Of a stretch of 64,000 nucleotides of DNA, positions 42,980-52,539 are shown piece after piece; position 1 is the first letter of the stretch, and every line of letters begins with the position of its first letter. The position numbers and the translations under genes were made by a program. The notes under the pieces were generated by a model that was not told the DNA's origin, made no database searches, and saw nothing but the letters and a program-made list of their open reading frames with translations. This stretch comes from Icerya purchasi (taxonomy: Eukaryota > Arthropoda > Insecta > Hemiptera > Monophlebidae), in NCBI GenBank assembly GCA_039619475.1, contig CM077115.1, positions 594,357,643-594,421,642 of the forward strand, read 5' to 3'.

Positions 42980-44518
42980 TTATAGATGCAAGTTCGTCAA
43001 CCGTATGACTGGTTTCCATGCCGTGGGAACACGTAGACCTTCTTCTCTGTTGAAATTTGGCCATTTCTCAATTTCGATGGCTTCTCGAACCAACCTCCTG
43101 CCGGTGTGAACTTCCTTAGCTAAAGGAACACTATCCTCAAATTTGATAGTATGATTCGTTTTCAACTGATGTTCCGCTAAGGCGGATTTGTGCACCCGCC
43201 TATGCGCGCAATCAGCCCTGTGCTCCTTCACCCTGGTTTCAATAAGCCTACTAGTCTGACCGATGTAGCTTAATCCACACGAACAGGGTATTTTGTATAC
43301 ACCGGCACAGTGTAACCGAGGTAAGCTATCTTTTGGACCTCTTAACATGTTCCTTATTTTCATACACGTACCGAAGACTGGTCTTACATTGTTTTTACGT
43401 AAAATCCTTCCAATTCTTTCCGTGACTCCTTTGATGTACGGTAGCGCAACACTAGTAGCAAACTGTTCAGATTCATTAATATTAACATGACTATTGCAAC
43501 TAAACTTACTGATATACCTACTTGCTTCATCCGTGCTATACCCATTTTTGACCATAACACCTTTAAGATGTCTTAACTCCTCTTGGAGACTATCGCGGCA
43601 GGACACCTTTCGTGCTCTATGTACAAGTGTCTTAAACACACCGACCTTCTGGCTAGGCAAGTGATGAGAGGTCTTATGCAAATATTTATCCGTGTGCGTC
43701 TCTTTTCGATGTACAGATGTGAAAACATCACCCAAATTATTGCGTTTGATGCGGACATCGAGAAACGCTAACTCTCCATTACATTCTTCCTCCCTAGTAA
43801 ACAGTATATTTCTATGAAAAGTATTTAAGAATGCAAAAAACTTATCTAACTTCTCTCTACCATGCTGCCAGATGACAAATGTGTCATCCACATATCTATA
43901 CCAACACTTCGGTTGCCAATCGTTAAGTACGATACTATCAAGTTGCTCCATGAAAAAATTCGCAAAAATGGGAGCCAACCTAGACCCCATAGCCATGCCG
44001 TCATGTTGCACGAAAAACCTCTCGTTGAAAGTGAAGTAATTAGATCCTGTAACTGCTTCTATGAAACCAACTAGTTCGCCCGAGATACCTTCTTTTTTCA
44101 ACAACCGGATAGTGTCTTCTACTGGAACACTAGTGAACAAAGAAACAACATCAAAACTCAGCATAATATCATTAGGGTCCAATTTCAAACAACTTAAATT
44201 ACTAATGAACTGCTCCGTGTTCTGTATGTGCGCGGGGGTATTACCAATCAACCCTTTTAATTGTTTGGCTATGTAACTTTCCAAGAAGTAGGTAGGACTA
44301 TTAATAGCACTAACAATCGGCCTCATCGGACATCCTGGTTTATGTATTTTAGGTAAACCGTAAAGCCTAGGCAATGTAGGGACATGCGAAATCAAGTTCC
44401 TCTTCAAATATGAATCTAAACTAGAATCTTTTATAACTTTCGAAACCTTCTTCACTACCATAGGTAGTGGATTTTTATGAATTTCTGTGTATGGACCATC
44501 ATTTATTAAGTCCAACAT
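42980..44518 (-). CDS. Penelope-like RT/GIY-YIG protein, longer copy
   Basis: Open frame of 512 codons, complete to its stop but N-terminally truncated compared with full-length Penelope proteins; the ATG at 44518 is simply the first after an in-frame stop near the junction. Motifs in order: LYGLPKIHKPG (residues about 52-62, the PLE signature before the palm), SFDVVSLFTSVP (first catalytic Asp), GMAMGSRLAPIFANFF, and WYRYVDDTFVIW (YVDD about residue 209). The C-terminal endonuclease is GVYKIPCSCGLSYIG (about 406-420), with the following Arg and Glu positions in RLIETRVKEHR and a CCHH-like segment. It would copy the element RNA and nick target DNA. Both catalytic domains appear intact. Confidence 0.93.
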   Translation of the reverse strand: MLDLINDGPYTEIHKNPLPMVVKKVSKVIKDSSLDSYLKRNLISHVPTLPRLYGLPKIHKPGCPMRPIVSAINSPTYFLESYIAKQLKGLIGNTPAHIQNTEQFISNLSCLKLDPNDIMLSFDVVSLFTSVPVEDTIRLLKKEGISGELVGFIEAVTGSNYFTFNERFFVQHDGMAMGSRLAPIFANFFMEQLDSIVLNDWQPKCWYRYVDDTFVIWQHGREKLDKFFAFLNTFHRNILFTREEECNGELAFLDVRIKRNNLGDVFTSVHRKETHTDKYLHKTSHHLPSQKVGVFKTLVHRARKVSCRDSLQEELRHLKGVMVKNGYSTDEASRYISKFSCNSHVNINESEQFATSVALPYIKGVTERIGRILRKNNVRPVFGTCMKIRNMLRGPKDSLPRLHCAGVYKIPCSCGLSYIGQTSRLIETRVKEHRADCAHRRVHKSALAEHQLKTNHTIKFEDSVPLAKEVHTGRRLVREAIEIEKWPNFNREEGLRVPTAWKPVIRLTNLHL

Positions 44519-44534
44519 TTTCTGTTTGTAAACA

Positions 44535-45920
44535 CTTTACGGTTTACCTAAAATACATAAACCAGGATGTCCGATGAGGCCGATTGTTAGTGCTATTAAT
44601 AGTCCTACCTACTTCTTGGAAAGTTACATAGCCAAACAATTAAAAGGGTTGATTGGTAATACCTCCGCGCACATACAGAACACGGAGCAGTTCATTAGTA
44701 ATTTAAGTTGTTTGAAATTGGACCCTAATGATATTATGCTGAGTTTTGATGTTGTTTCTTTGTTCACTAGTGTTCCAGTAGAAGACACTATCCGGTTGTT
44801 GAAAAAAGAAGGTATCTCGGGCGAACTAGTTGGTTTCATAGAAGCAGTTACAGGATCTAATTACTTCACTTTCAACGAGAGGTTTTTCGTGCAACATGAC
44901 GGCATGGCTATGGGGTCTAGGTTGGCTCCCATTTTTGCGAATTTTTTCATGGAGCAACTTGATAGTATTGTACTTAACGATTGGCAACCGAAGTGTTGGT
45001 ATAGATATGTGGATGACACATTTGTCATCTGGCAGCATGGTAGAGAGAAGTTAGATAAGTTTTTTGCATTCTTAAATACTTTTCATAGAAATATACTGTT
45101 TACTAGGGAGGAAGAATGTAATGGAGAGTTAGCGTTTCTCGATGTCCGCATCAAACGCAATAATTTGGGTGATGTTTTCACATCTGTACATCGAAAAGAG
45201 ACGCACACGGATAAATATTTGCATAAGACCTCTCATCACTTGCCTAGCCAGAAGGTCGGTGTGTTTAAGACACTTGTACATAGAGCACGAAAGGTGTCCT
45301 GCCGCGATAGTCTCCAAGAGGAGTTAAGACATCTTAAAGGTGTTATGGTCAAAAATGGGTATAGCACGGATGAAGCAAGTAGGTATATCAGTAAGTTTAG
45401 TTGCAATAGTCATGTTAATATTAATGAATCTGAACAGTTTGCTACTAGTGTTGCGCTACCGTACATCAAAGGAGTCACGGAAAGAATTGGAAGGATTTTA
45501 CGTAAAAACAATGTAAGACCAGTCTTCGGTACGTGTATGAAAATAAGGAACATGTTAAGAGGTCCAAAAGATAGCTTACCTCGGTTACACTGTGCCGGTG
45601 TATACAAAATACCCTGTTCGTGTGGATTAAGCTACATCGGTCAGACTAGTAGGCTTATTGAAACCAGGGTGAAGGAGCACAGGGCTGATTGCGCGCATAG
45701 GCGGGTGCACAAATCCGCCTTAGCGGAACATCAGTTGAAAACGAATCATACTATCAAATTTGAGGATAGTGTTCCTTTAGCTAAGGAAGTTCACACCGGC
45801 AGGAGGTTGGTTCGAGAAGCCATCGAAATTGAGAAATGGCCAAATTTCAACAGAGAAGAAGGTCTACGTGTTCCCACGGCATGGAAACCAGTCATACGGT
45901 TGACGAACTTGCATCTATAA
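44535..45920 (+). CDS. Penelope-like RT/GIY-YIG protein, 5'-truncated copy
   Basis: The first in-frame ATG is at 44574 (448 codons), and homology to the other copy begins at 44535 in the LYGLPKIHKPG motif, directly at the palindrome junction. An in-frame stop lies just upstream (44529). The protein equals residues 65-512 of the minus-strand copy, with one visible change (Ser for Pro at position 95 of the longer copy). RT motifs from FDVVSLF onward, YVDD and the GIY-YIG domain are all kept. Reverse-strand frames between 44574 and 45607 mirror those on the other copy and are not genes. Confidence 0.9.
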   Translation, partial: LYGLPKIHKPGCPMRPIVSAINSPTYFLESYIAKQLKGLIGNTSAHIQNTEQFISNLSCLKLDPNDIMLSFDVVSLFTSVPVEDTIRLLKKEGISGELVGFIEAVTGSNYFTFNERFFVQHDGMAMGSRLAPIFANFFMEQLDSIVLNDWQPKCWYRYVDDTFVIWQHGREKLDKFFAFLNTFHRNILFTREEECNGELAFLDVRIKRNNLGDVFTSVHRKETHTDKYLHKTSHHLPSQKVGVFKTLVHRARKVSCRDSLQEELRHLKGVMVKNGYSTDEASRYISKFSCNSHVNINESEQFATSVALPYIKGVTERIGRILRKNNVRPVFGTCMKIRNMLRGPKDSLPRLHCAGVYKIPCSCGLSYIGQTSRLIETRVKEHRADCAHRRVHKSALAEHQLKTNHTIKFEDSVPLAKEVHTGRRLVREAIEIEKWPNFNREEGLRVPTAWKPVIRLTNLHL

Positions 45921-46690
45921 CAGCGACCAGGTAGGTTTCATTTTTCTTTTCCAATTCTGGGTTATTTGGTTTTAATTTTGACTGTGTCCCTTTAGGTACC
46001 TAGACGTCCGCCACCGCCTTTCACTTCTTTTTGGTCTTTTGTTCCCACATCCCGCCGGTCACAGTGGTTTCTTCCTTCGGTTGGATTTGCTTTGTTTCAC
46101 TTCGTTTGGTTAAGCTTCCGTTGGTCCAATGCCCGGGGCCGTGCCCTCTGGTGCTTCTTCCGGATAGGTTTCGAGTGGGTCCTCAGGTGCGGATTCCAAG
46201 CAATTTTCAGGTAGTTCCCAGTCCTTGTTCAGGTAATCCAACTGTTTCTGTTGTAATATTTCATATTTTTGTTCTGTTCACTTGGTTGTTCCGTGCGTTT
46301 TCAACGTTTTCAGTTTTATTTTTTATAAGTTGTTATTCGTTTTTCCCCCCTGCCCCAACTGTGACCTGATGTTTTTTGTGTTCCTTTTTTCTCATATGTT
46401 TTTACATTTTATCTTCGGTTGTTATGCGTTTTGTCGGTTTTTCCCGTTTAGATTTTGTGTTCCTTTTATTTATTTTTATTAATTTTTTTTTTTTTTTTTT
46501 TTCCCTTATGTTTTTATAATTTATCTATCTGTTGTTTTGCGTTTTGTCGGTTTTTCCCGTTTACATTTTGGTTCCTTTTATTATTATTTTTTTTTTTTTT
46601 TTTTGTTTTTATATTTTTTCTATGTTACGTCGGTTTTCTTGTTTAGAGGTAGGTTATCTGTTTTGATTTGGGTTTTCCATGATTTCTGAT
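45921..46690 (+). other. Penelope 3' non-coding region, right copy
   Basis: Mirror image of 42225-42979. T-rich, with repeated blocks TTTTGTCGGTTTTTCCCGTTT (three times near 46435, 46545 and 46625) and long T-runs. It contains frames of 112, 66 and 63 codons that also occur inverted in the left copy. Their Phe/Leu-rich composition reflects T-runs, so I do not call them genes. Confidence 0.7.
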
Positions 46691-46731
46691 TCTTATTTTA
46701 ATGTTATTGTCGATCGCAATTTTCGCTCCGT

Positions 46732-46790
46732 TCTTCAGTTTACTTCTGATGATGGCCAGTGTAAGCTGGTCGAAACGTTAAGCGAATAAA
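46732..46790 (+). ncRNA. Hammerhead-ribozyme-like motif, right copy
   Basis: CTGATGA at 46746-46752, stem II GGCCAG (46754-46759) with CTGGTC (46766-46771), GAAA at 46772-46775, palindromic ACGT at 46775-46778. Identical in layout to the inverted copy at 42112-42165. With such a short self-complementary stem III, family members are thought to act as dimers. Confidence 0.5.
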
Positions 46791-46835
46791 TATCTTTTTC
46801 AAAACACAGTTGTTTCCAAAAATTATTTATCATGA

Positions 46836-48060
46836 GTAATCACTTTGAAAGTTTTAAATTTTTAAGAATTAATTATTATTTTCCTATATATATATATATG
46901 TATTATCATTATAAAATAAGTTTTTAAATTTTAAAATCTACATACTTTTGAAAATGTGATAAATTTCGAACTACTTACCATATATTTTTGTTAATCAGAG
47001 TTAAGAATAAAAATTGAATATTTTGTTATCTAAAATGTATTTATTTCAGCTACAAAAATAGGAAGATATTAATGTAGTTTTAATTAATAATATAATGAAC
47101 AAAAAATTTCTATCTCTTAAAGTTTTATAAATCAGATTTCAAAGTTTAATAACTTAACTTCTGTAAAAATTTAACACTCGGTGTCATAAAATACATTTCC
47201 TCAGACGCATACTTCTTATTACACAAAAATGTTTTAAGGTAATATTATTTAAAACTGGTTTATTTTGAAAACTAAAATTCCATATAAGTAAAAATAAAAA
47301 CAAATAAATTCCCAAAATTTTATTAAACATTTCTCGGAACTATAATATTCAAATAATTATTATTTTTAAAATCAACAATAATCTTTTTTTTACAATATAC
47401 AAAAATGATCATTACAATTAAAAAAATTTGTAATAAAACAATTAGGGTTGAACAATAAAAAGGTATATTTTAAACGCAAAATTGAAATTTGTATAAAGCA
47501 TATTTCAAATCCATTTTAATCATACTACGGTATAAGTCATATCTCATTTATTTAATAATTTCCATCAATAATGCTTTAAGACGAAGTAATTCGAATAAAA
47601 CGAATCTATCGGGATAATTGCAAACGTAAAAATTACTTTATTTTGCCAATGGAAAAATGACCGGTTAATTTCCAATGACTGTTGTGAATACGAAAGAACT
47701 ATTCGAATGAAAACTGAAACGATTTGAACATTTACGAATGAAACATTCATTAGACAATTCTGCCAATGGTAATATAAACAACTGATTTCGAATGATTGTT
47801 GTGAATAATACGAATGAATTATTCGAATGAATCATTCGAATAAAAACCGAAACTATCCGAACTCAAACGAACGAAATATTCGTTAAACATCGACTAGATT
47901 CTTTCGAGAGAAATAACATTTCGAATGATTGTTGCGAATAGGAATGAATTATTCGAATGAAATAATATTTCGAATGCAACTACGGAACAATCGAATGCAT
48001 TCGAAGTCATCGAACAATCGAATGCATTCGAATGAAACATTTCGAAGTTGCCCATCACTA
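46836..48060. other. Interior and right end of the hAT-like element
   Basis: AT-rich, non-coding. The last 450 bp carry many TCGAATGA and ATTCGAA motifs in both orientations, leading to the terminal repeat that ends at 48060. Confidence 0.7.
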
Positions 48061-48240
48061 CTGTGAGCAGTGTTTTTCTGATCGCTGCCCCGAATCGCAG
48101 CTGCTGATTCGTCGGAACAGCGACAAAAAAGCAGCGCTGCAATTTTTGGCTCATCGCTATTTTGTAATAAATAATCACTAGTTATCTAAATTTTGATTTT
48201 ATTTGGTAAAAGAAATGAAACAAACTTTTTCTCGCTTTAA

Positions 48241-49867
48241 AGCCGCGGTTACTGTTCACGCGAATTGCGAATGAGCGAATAACTCGCGCCCGAATAATGT
48301 GGTTACTGTTCACGCAAGTCGCAAGTGGCGAATAATAGCATTCTCTATGGTTTAACATAGAGTTCATTTTTAATTATCAGTCTCGGTTTGTGCTTTAAGA
48401 TAAACCAACGTCTGAATTATTTCTATTTGGGAAAATAGTTATCATTTAAGATACAAATGTTATAAATAGTTAAAAAAATCGAATAATGTAATTTTAAAAA
48501 AAAGGGGAAAAATAGATGGCGAAATTCCATACAAACAGCTGTTGTTGGACGAAACAAAATTTTTCTAGTATTACATAATGACACTCCGTTTACATTTAAA
48601 TATATTTTGTCTTTAACGAAAAAAAAAAAAAAAAAAAATTATAAAAACTGCTATCGACGCAAGTTGGAGATAATAATTTGTTCAGCAGCAAGGCTTTCTA
48701 TTACATTAAGGTAAGTACAAAATTACAAATAAAAATCTTAATTCAGAAATCTATACGTGCATTAAAATTTAAAATTACAGAAACATATTATATATCTAAT
48801 TCATTAAATTATTTAAAAACTCGTCTGGTCGATCCGACACGCATTTAAACTAGACCCCACGAGGGGGTGTTGATAACCGACTACATTTCAAATTCTGTAT
48901 CCGTTGCAATTGAGATTGAAATTCGCCTACTGTTCAAGCATGTACTGTGAAGAAATGGCGGAAAATATGATTAGGCGAATGAATTGAATTGGATCATTTC
49001 AATTCATTCGTTACTCGCTCGTACTCACTTCTATTCTCGCGAGTAAAATTCGCGTAATTCTAACCACTGCCATTACTTTCAATGTAACTAATAGAGCTGG
49101 GCGATTACGAATGATTTTAATAATCGACTGATTAATAAGTTATTGATAATCGATTATTATAAAAGTCGTAACCGAGTGATCTGTATAATCGAGTGATGAA
49201 TGACGAATGTCGATTATATAGTAATCATTCGTATTATGAATAATACGTGTATCAATTGTTTCGTTAGAATATCAATAGTGCTTTGAGCTGTTTTTTTCTT
49301 TTTAAATTTTTAAATATTTATTATTTTCTGAAATTATATTGTGCATTTTAAACAAGACATTAATTTTTAAGGGTATAAATTATTTTATCGAGATAATTTT
49401 AACCTATATTAATATACAAATCTAATATATTTCTACATGACTATTGTTAATAATCGGTATTCACGAGATGTTCTCATAATCGTATTATTTTACATAATTG
49501 TAATTCATAATCATTATATAATTTTTGGAATATAAATCTGTCGTTACTACTAATTTCGCCGATAAAGATATCGATATTTATCAAAAACTACCGTTAAAAT
49601 TTAAATAAATAATGATTTGAAATAAATTTAATCTTATTAATGAAATTTGAAAAAAAAAGCAAATCACGTAATAGTTCTCGTAAGTAAACACTGAATGATG
49701 ATTCGAATGATCATTCGAGTATGATTAGTAGTTAACAAAAGTAGTAATCGAAATATCTCGAGATATGTTCATAATCGATTGATGACTCCATTATTATATC
49801 TCGTAATCGTCCAGCGCTAGTAACTAAACTTTCGCATGTAGTCGCTTATTCGCGTGAAACCACGGCC
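48241..49867. mobile_element. Harbinger-like element with long internal repeats, split by a hAT MITE
   Basis: The left end is AGCCGCGGTTACTGTTCACG, preceded by TAA. The right end on the minus strand is GGCCGTGGTTTCACGCGAAT, preceded by TAA (TTA on the plus strand). TWA flanks and GGCCG-type inverted termini suggest PIF/Harbinger, but the two flanking triplets are not identical, so this is tentative. Without the MITE at 49092-49819 it is about 0.9 kb. A further partial copy lies inverted directly beside it (49868-50150), and another at 54535-54812. Motifs GCGAAT, ATTCGC and CTCGCG are dense. No coding capacity. Confidence 0.5.
49092..49819. mobile_element. 728-bp hAT MITE with perfect 8-bp TSD
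   Basis: TSD gtaactaa at 49084-49091 and 49820-49827. Termini are TAGAGCTGGGCGATTACGA and, on the minus strand, TAGCGCTGGACGATTACGA. The interior has many AATCGA and TAATCG motifs and no coding capacity. The inverted arm at 49868-50150 contains the same target (caatgtaactaaac on its minus strand, near 49907-49920) without any insert, a paralogous empty site that confirms the boundaries. Confidence 0.92.
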
Positions 49868-50150
49868 TTATAGACGCGAGTAGCGAATAAGCGACTACAT
49901 GCGAAAGTTTAGTTACATTGAAAGTAATGGCAGTGGTTAGAATTACGCGAATTTTACTCGCGAGAATACACGCGAGTACGAACGAGTGACGAATGAATTG
50001 AAATGATTCGATTCAATTCAATTCATTCGCCTGATCATTTTTCACCCTTTGAACTCACGCGCGCTTTTTTTCACAATACATGCATGAACAGTAGGCTAAT
50101 TTCGATATCAAATGCAACGGATGCCAGTTCGGTGTGTAATTTTTATGCGT
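49868..50150. repeat. Inverted partner arm of the Harbinger-like element
   Basis: Minus-strand reading matches 48890-49091 plus 49828-49860: TCGCTTATTCGC, TTTCGCATGTAGTCGC, CAGTGGTTAGAATTACGCG, GAATGAATTGAAATGATTCG and CCTACTGTTCA. The two arms meet with almost no spacer at 49868, so together they could form a cruciform or hairpin. Divergence is a few percent near the centre and larger outward. Confidence 0.8.
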
Positions 50151-50183
50151 AGTTACTTGTTTTGTCAACTGTTCAATTATTAA

Positions 50184-51644
50184 CCCTTCTTAGACAAGTT
50201 GGTCCGGCTAAAAATGACCACCCGATCAATCTTTACATTATTATTATGCGGCATTGTGCTGGAATTTGACCTTAACCATTTAGGAGTCTTTCGTGATATT
50301 CTTTATGTCGATATTAATTCACATTCGAAAAAAATCGCTTTATTTACAAAAAAATCATATTTGTAAATAGTAGTGTCTAGCAATCGAGTAAAAAAATACC
50401 CCCACGTTGTGTATAATGATATAATATTTTTCAAACGTTCAGTTTTATTTCGGAAGAGATTTCAGCTGTTTCGTTTGTGTGTTCGTAAAGTGCTATGCAA
50501 GTCGGTCTCGTTATGAATTTAAATTATCTACGGACATCGGGGAAAATATTCTGAAGGAATTAGAACGATAGCATACTGAATCCGATTTAGAAGAATCATA
50601 CACTCTGAAGAATAACTCTAAGAAAAAATAAAAATGTTATTCTACTGTCAACCATGCACTTCGCTGCGGACATTGATCCTGCAACTCAAAAGCCGGATGT
50701 AATATTGTTTTACAACTCCACGAGATTCCTTTGATCAACTTTGTCATGAAAAATCGACCAGACGACAAACAAAACGTTGGCCACTTCGATTTTTTTATAG
50801 CGTATTCGATTTTTCCGGGATCAACTGTTATAAAATTTACCAGTTTAGTTCAGCAAAAGAAAATGGCCTGTTAGTTACAAAAACTTCACTTCTAAAAATG
50901 TCTCTCGAAAACTTTGGTAGAACCTCATGCGAGACTAAAGGCTCAAAACCGGTGCTTACGTACAGAGCTTCGGATTTGTATAAATCTGTTTTAAGAAACC
51001 ACGACGTCTTCCGTTCAGTATGAACTACCGTCCACATCAAAGAAACGAAGAAGATGTGATTTTTGTAGTAAAGCGTAGGAGCAGATAAATCGTGCCATTA
51101 TTGCAAACTGATCGATATGTAGAGAACACAGAACATTCATATGTCCTGCTTGTATTTCAAATTTAGAAATATGAGGTATAATTTATTTATTTATATAAAA
51201 AGAAAAAAAATAATAATAATATATCGGTGCAATTTTTTTAAAATTCTCATAATAATAATTTATTTCTGATGAAAAAAAAATCCATTATATTATGACTTTT
51301 TTAATTTCAATGAATTTTATTCAATTTCTAGTTTAATTTTGTTTTATTCTTAAATTTTGTGACATGTGAGATTTATTAAAACCTGGTATCTACTGAATAG
51401 ACTATGTGTTAATTTTTTTATAAGGAATTATACTTTTTCGTATGTTTTTTTTTTTTTTTCGGTGAGGAGCGTGGTCACACAATCCGAGCAAGTGTTTGAT
51501 ATTTTGACGGTACCCAATATGTATTTTACTAAAATTTTCATTAAAAATAAATACTTGTGGTTATAAACAAATATATTTGTGAACCGGGTAAAAAATACCC
51601 GCCTTGGGTAATATGCTACTAGAACACACCTTGTGTAAGAAGGA
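50184..51644 (+). mobile_element. Decayed piggyBac-like transposon
   Basis: TTAA at 50180-50183 and 51645-51648. The termini CCCTTCTTAGACAAGT and, on the minus strand, TCCTTCTTACACAAGG are inverted repeats. TTAA target, short C-rich termini and the coding relic agree with piggyBac. The length of 1.46 kb is below the usual 2.4 kb, so internal sequence has been lost. Confidence 0.85.
50560..51175 (+). pseudogene. piggyBac transposase C-terminal relic
   Basis: The plus strand reads, across stops, KPDVILFYNSTRDSFDQLC, RRQTKRWPLRFFYSVFDF (the conserved RKTNRWPxxxFYxxxD block) and later RRCDFCSK, CHYCKL, CREHRTFICPACI. The last three pieces form the cysteine-rich C-terminal domain that in active family members binds the element's ends. 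The catalytic DDD core upstream is not recognisable. Dead copy. Confidence 0.75.
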
Positions 51645-51659
51645 TTAATAAGCGAAGTT

Positions 51660-51737
51660 TTAAAAAGAAAACCTTTGTGAGATATTACATGTAAGGAGTA
51701 CAATAAAAGAAAAGTGGTAAAAGCACTATGGGATGAA
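51660..51737. other. Spacer
   Basis: Short AT-rich flank between the piggyBac relic and repeat B. Nothing seen. Confidence 0.4.
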
Positions 51738-51912
51738 GCAGGCCCGTGCCCAGAAATTTGAAAAGAGGGGGGTTTCGAAAATTTTCTTCACATATTTATT
51801 TCATAAATAGCAATACATTTTTCATTAATATTCATACTATTAATAATTTCCATCATTTTGATTTATGTATTAATAATTTACATAAATGAACTACCGTATA
51901 AACATTAATAAT
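51738..51912 (+). repeat. Interspersed repeat family B, copy 2
   Basis: Starts GCAGGCCCGTGCCCAGAAAT and runs through AGAGGGGGGTTTCGAAAATT to AATTTACATAAATGAACTAC. Inverted relative to 16456-16623, roughly 85% alike by eye. The terminus CAGGCCCGTGCCC looks like a DNA-transposon end. Confidence 0.65.
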
Positions 51913-51940
51913 AGAAAAAAATTTTAATTTTTTTAAAAAT

Positions 51941-52328
51941 AGCCTTCTATTTATGCACTAAAAAGAAATACAAAATAACTTTATTAGTGTGCGACTAGCA
52001 GATACGCATCTTAACATTAAAATCTGAAACTACAAAATACTATTCTGAAAAATAAAAGCGAGAGTAGTCGCAGTTACAAAAACTTTTTCGGTGTGTGTGG
52101 TTTTGTGATGTACAACAATGGAACAACATTAAATAGTGATTGTAGTTTTGGCTTCGATGTATTATAATATTAATATTTAATTATTAATCTGCAGCGGCCC
52201 CCACGTTTTTATTTTTCAGAATAGTATTTTTTAGTTTCAGATTATAATGTTAAGATGCGTATCATCTGGTAGTCGCACACTAATAAAGTTATTTTGTACT
52301 TCTTTTTAGTGCATAAATAAAAGGATGT
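51941..52328. repeat. Fold-back MITE, ~125-bp arms
   Basis: Arms 51941-52065 and 52203-52328 are inverted copies: TTTATGCACTAAAAAGAA, ACAAAATAACTTTATTAGTG, TGCGACTA, GATACGCATCTTAACATTA and CTATTCTGAAAAATAAAA recur. The spacer is about 135 bp and the arms differ at only a few positions. No coding capacity; no target duplication could be fixed. Confidence 0.85.
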
Positions 52329-52539
52329 TTTTTTTATTTTTTATTTTTTAGTTTGGACTTTTTACTATGTATTTCAATAAAAAAACGATAAATTTAAAAT
52401 GTTATTTTATTCAATATCTTGATTGTAGGACATTTACCGAAATTTGTGTTACATTTTATTATGAAATAATGGATCGCATTCTTTCAATTATATTGTCTTT
52501 TGTTTTAACACACCATTCGGGAGGCAAAAAAAACGATCA

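Larger units (their letters stand above)
42062..46835. mobile_element. Head-to-head Penelope-like element palindrome
   Basis: Two copies in opposite orientation meet at 44534/44535 with no spacer. The left copy (minus strand) is longer by about 190 bp at the junction; the right copy (plus strand) starts inside the RT coding region. The outer ends are inverted copies starting TCATGATAAATAATTTT. Across more than 2.2 kb I could find only a few differences: A/G at the synonymous site in the stretch near 43937/44970, one Pro/Ser codon, an A-run length difference and one base near the outer end. GIY-YIG plus this RT type identifies Penelope-like elements, which are known to occur as inverted partial copies. 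Confidence 0.93.
41916..48060. mobile_element. Non-autonomous hAT-like element split by a Penelope palindrome
   Basis: The termini TAGTGATGTGCGATTTCGAA (41916) and, on the minus strand from 48060, TAGTGATGGGCAACTTCGAA are inverted repeats of the hAT type. Flanking octamers ctgtgagt (41908-41915) and ctgtgagc (48061-48068) differ at one base, an 8-bp target duplication. Without the insert at 42062-46835 the element is about 1.37 kb. Subterminal regions are full of ATTCGAATGA-type motifs (41980-42020; 47700-48030), probably binding sites. No transposase is present. Confidence 0.85.

Noticed and set aside
43293..45607. Several 60-71 codon frames opposite the Penelope ORFs, present in both arms
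   Set aside because: They are antisense shadows. Their conservation between the arms reflects the near-identical palindrome, not selection on protein.
47700..48050. CRISPR-like array from the repeated ATTCGAATGA motifs
   Set aside because: Units are short, irregularly spaced, in both orientations and confined to the hAT subterminal region.
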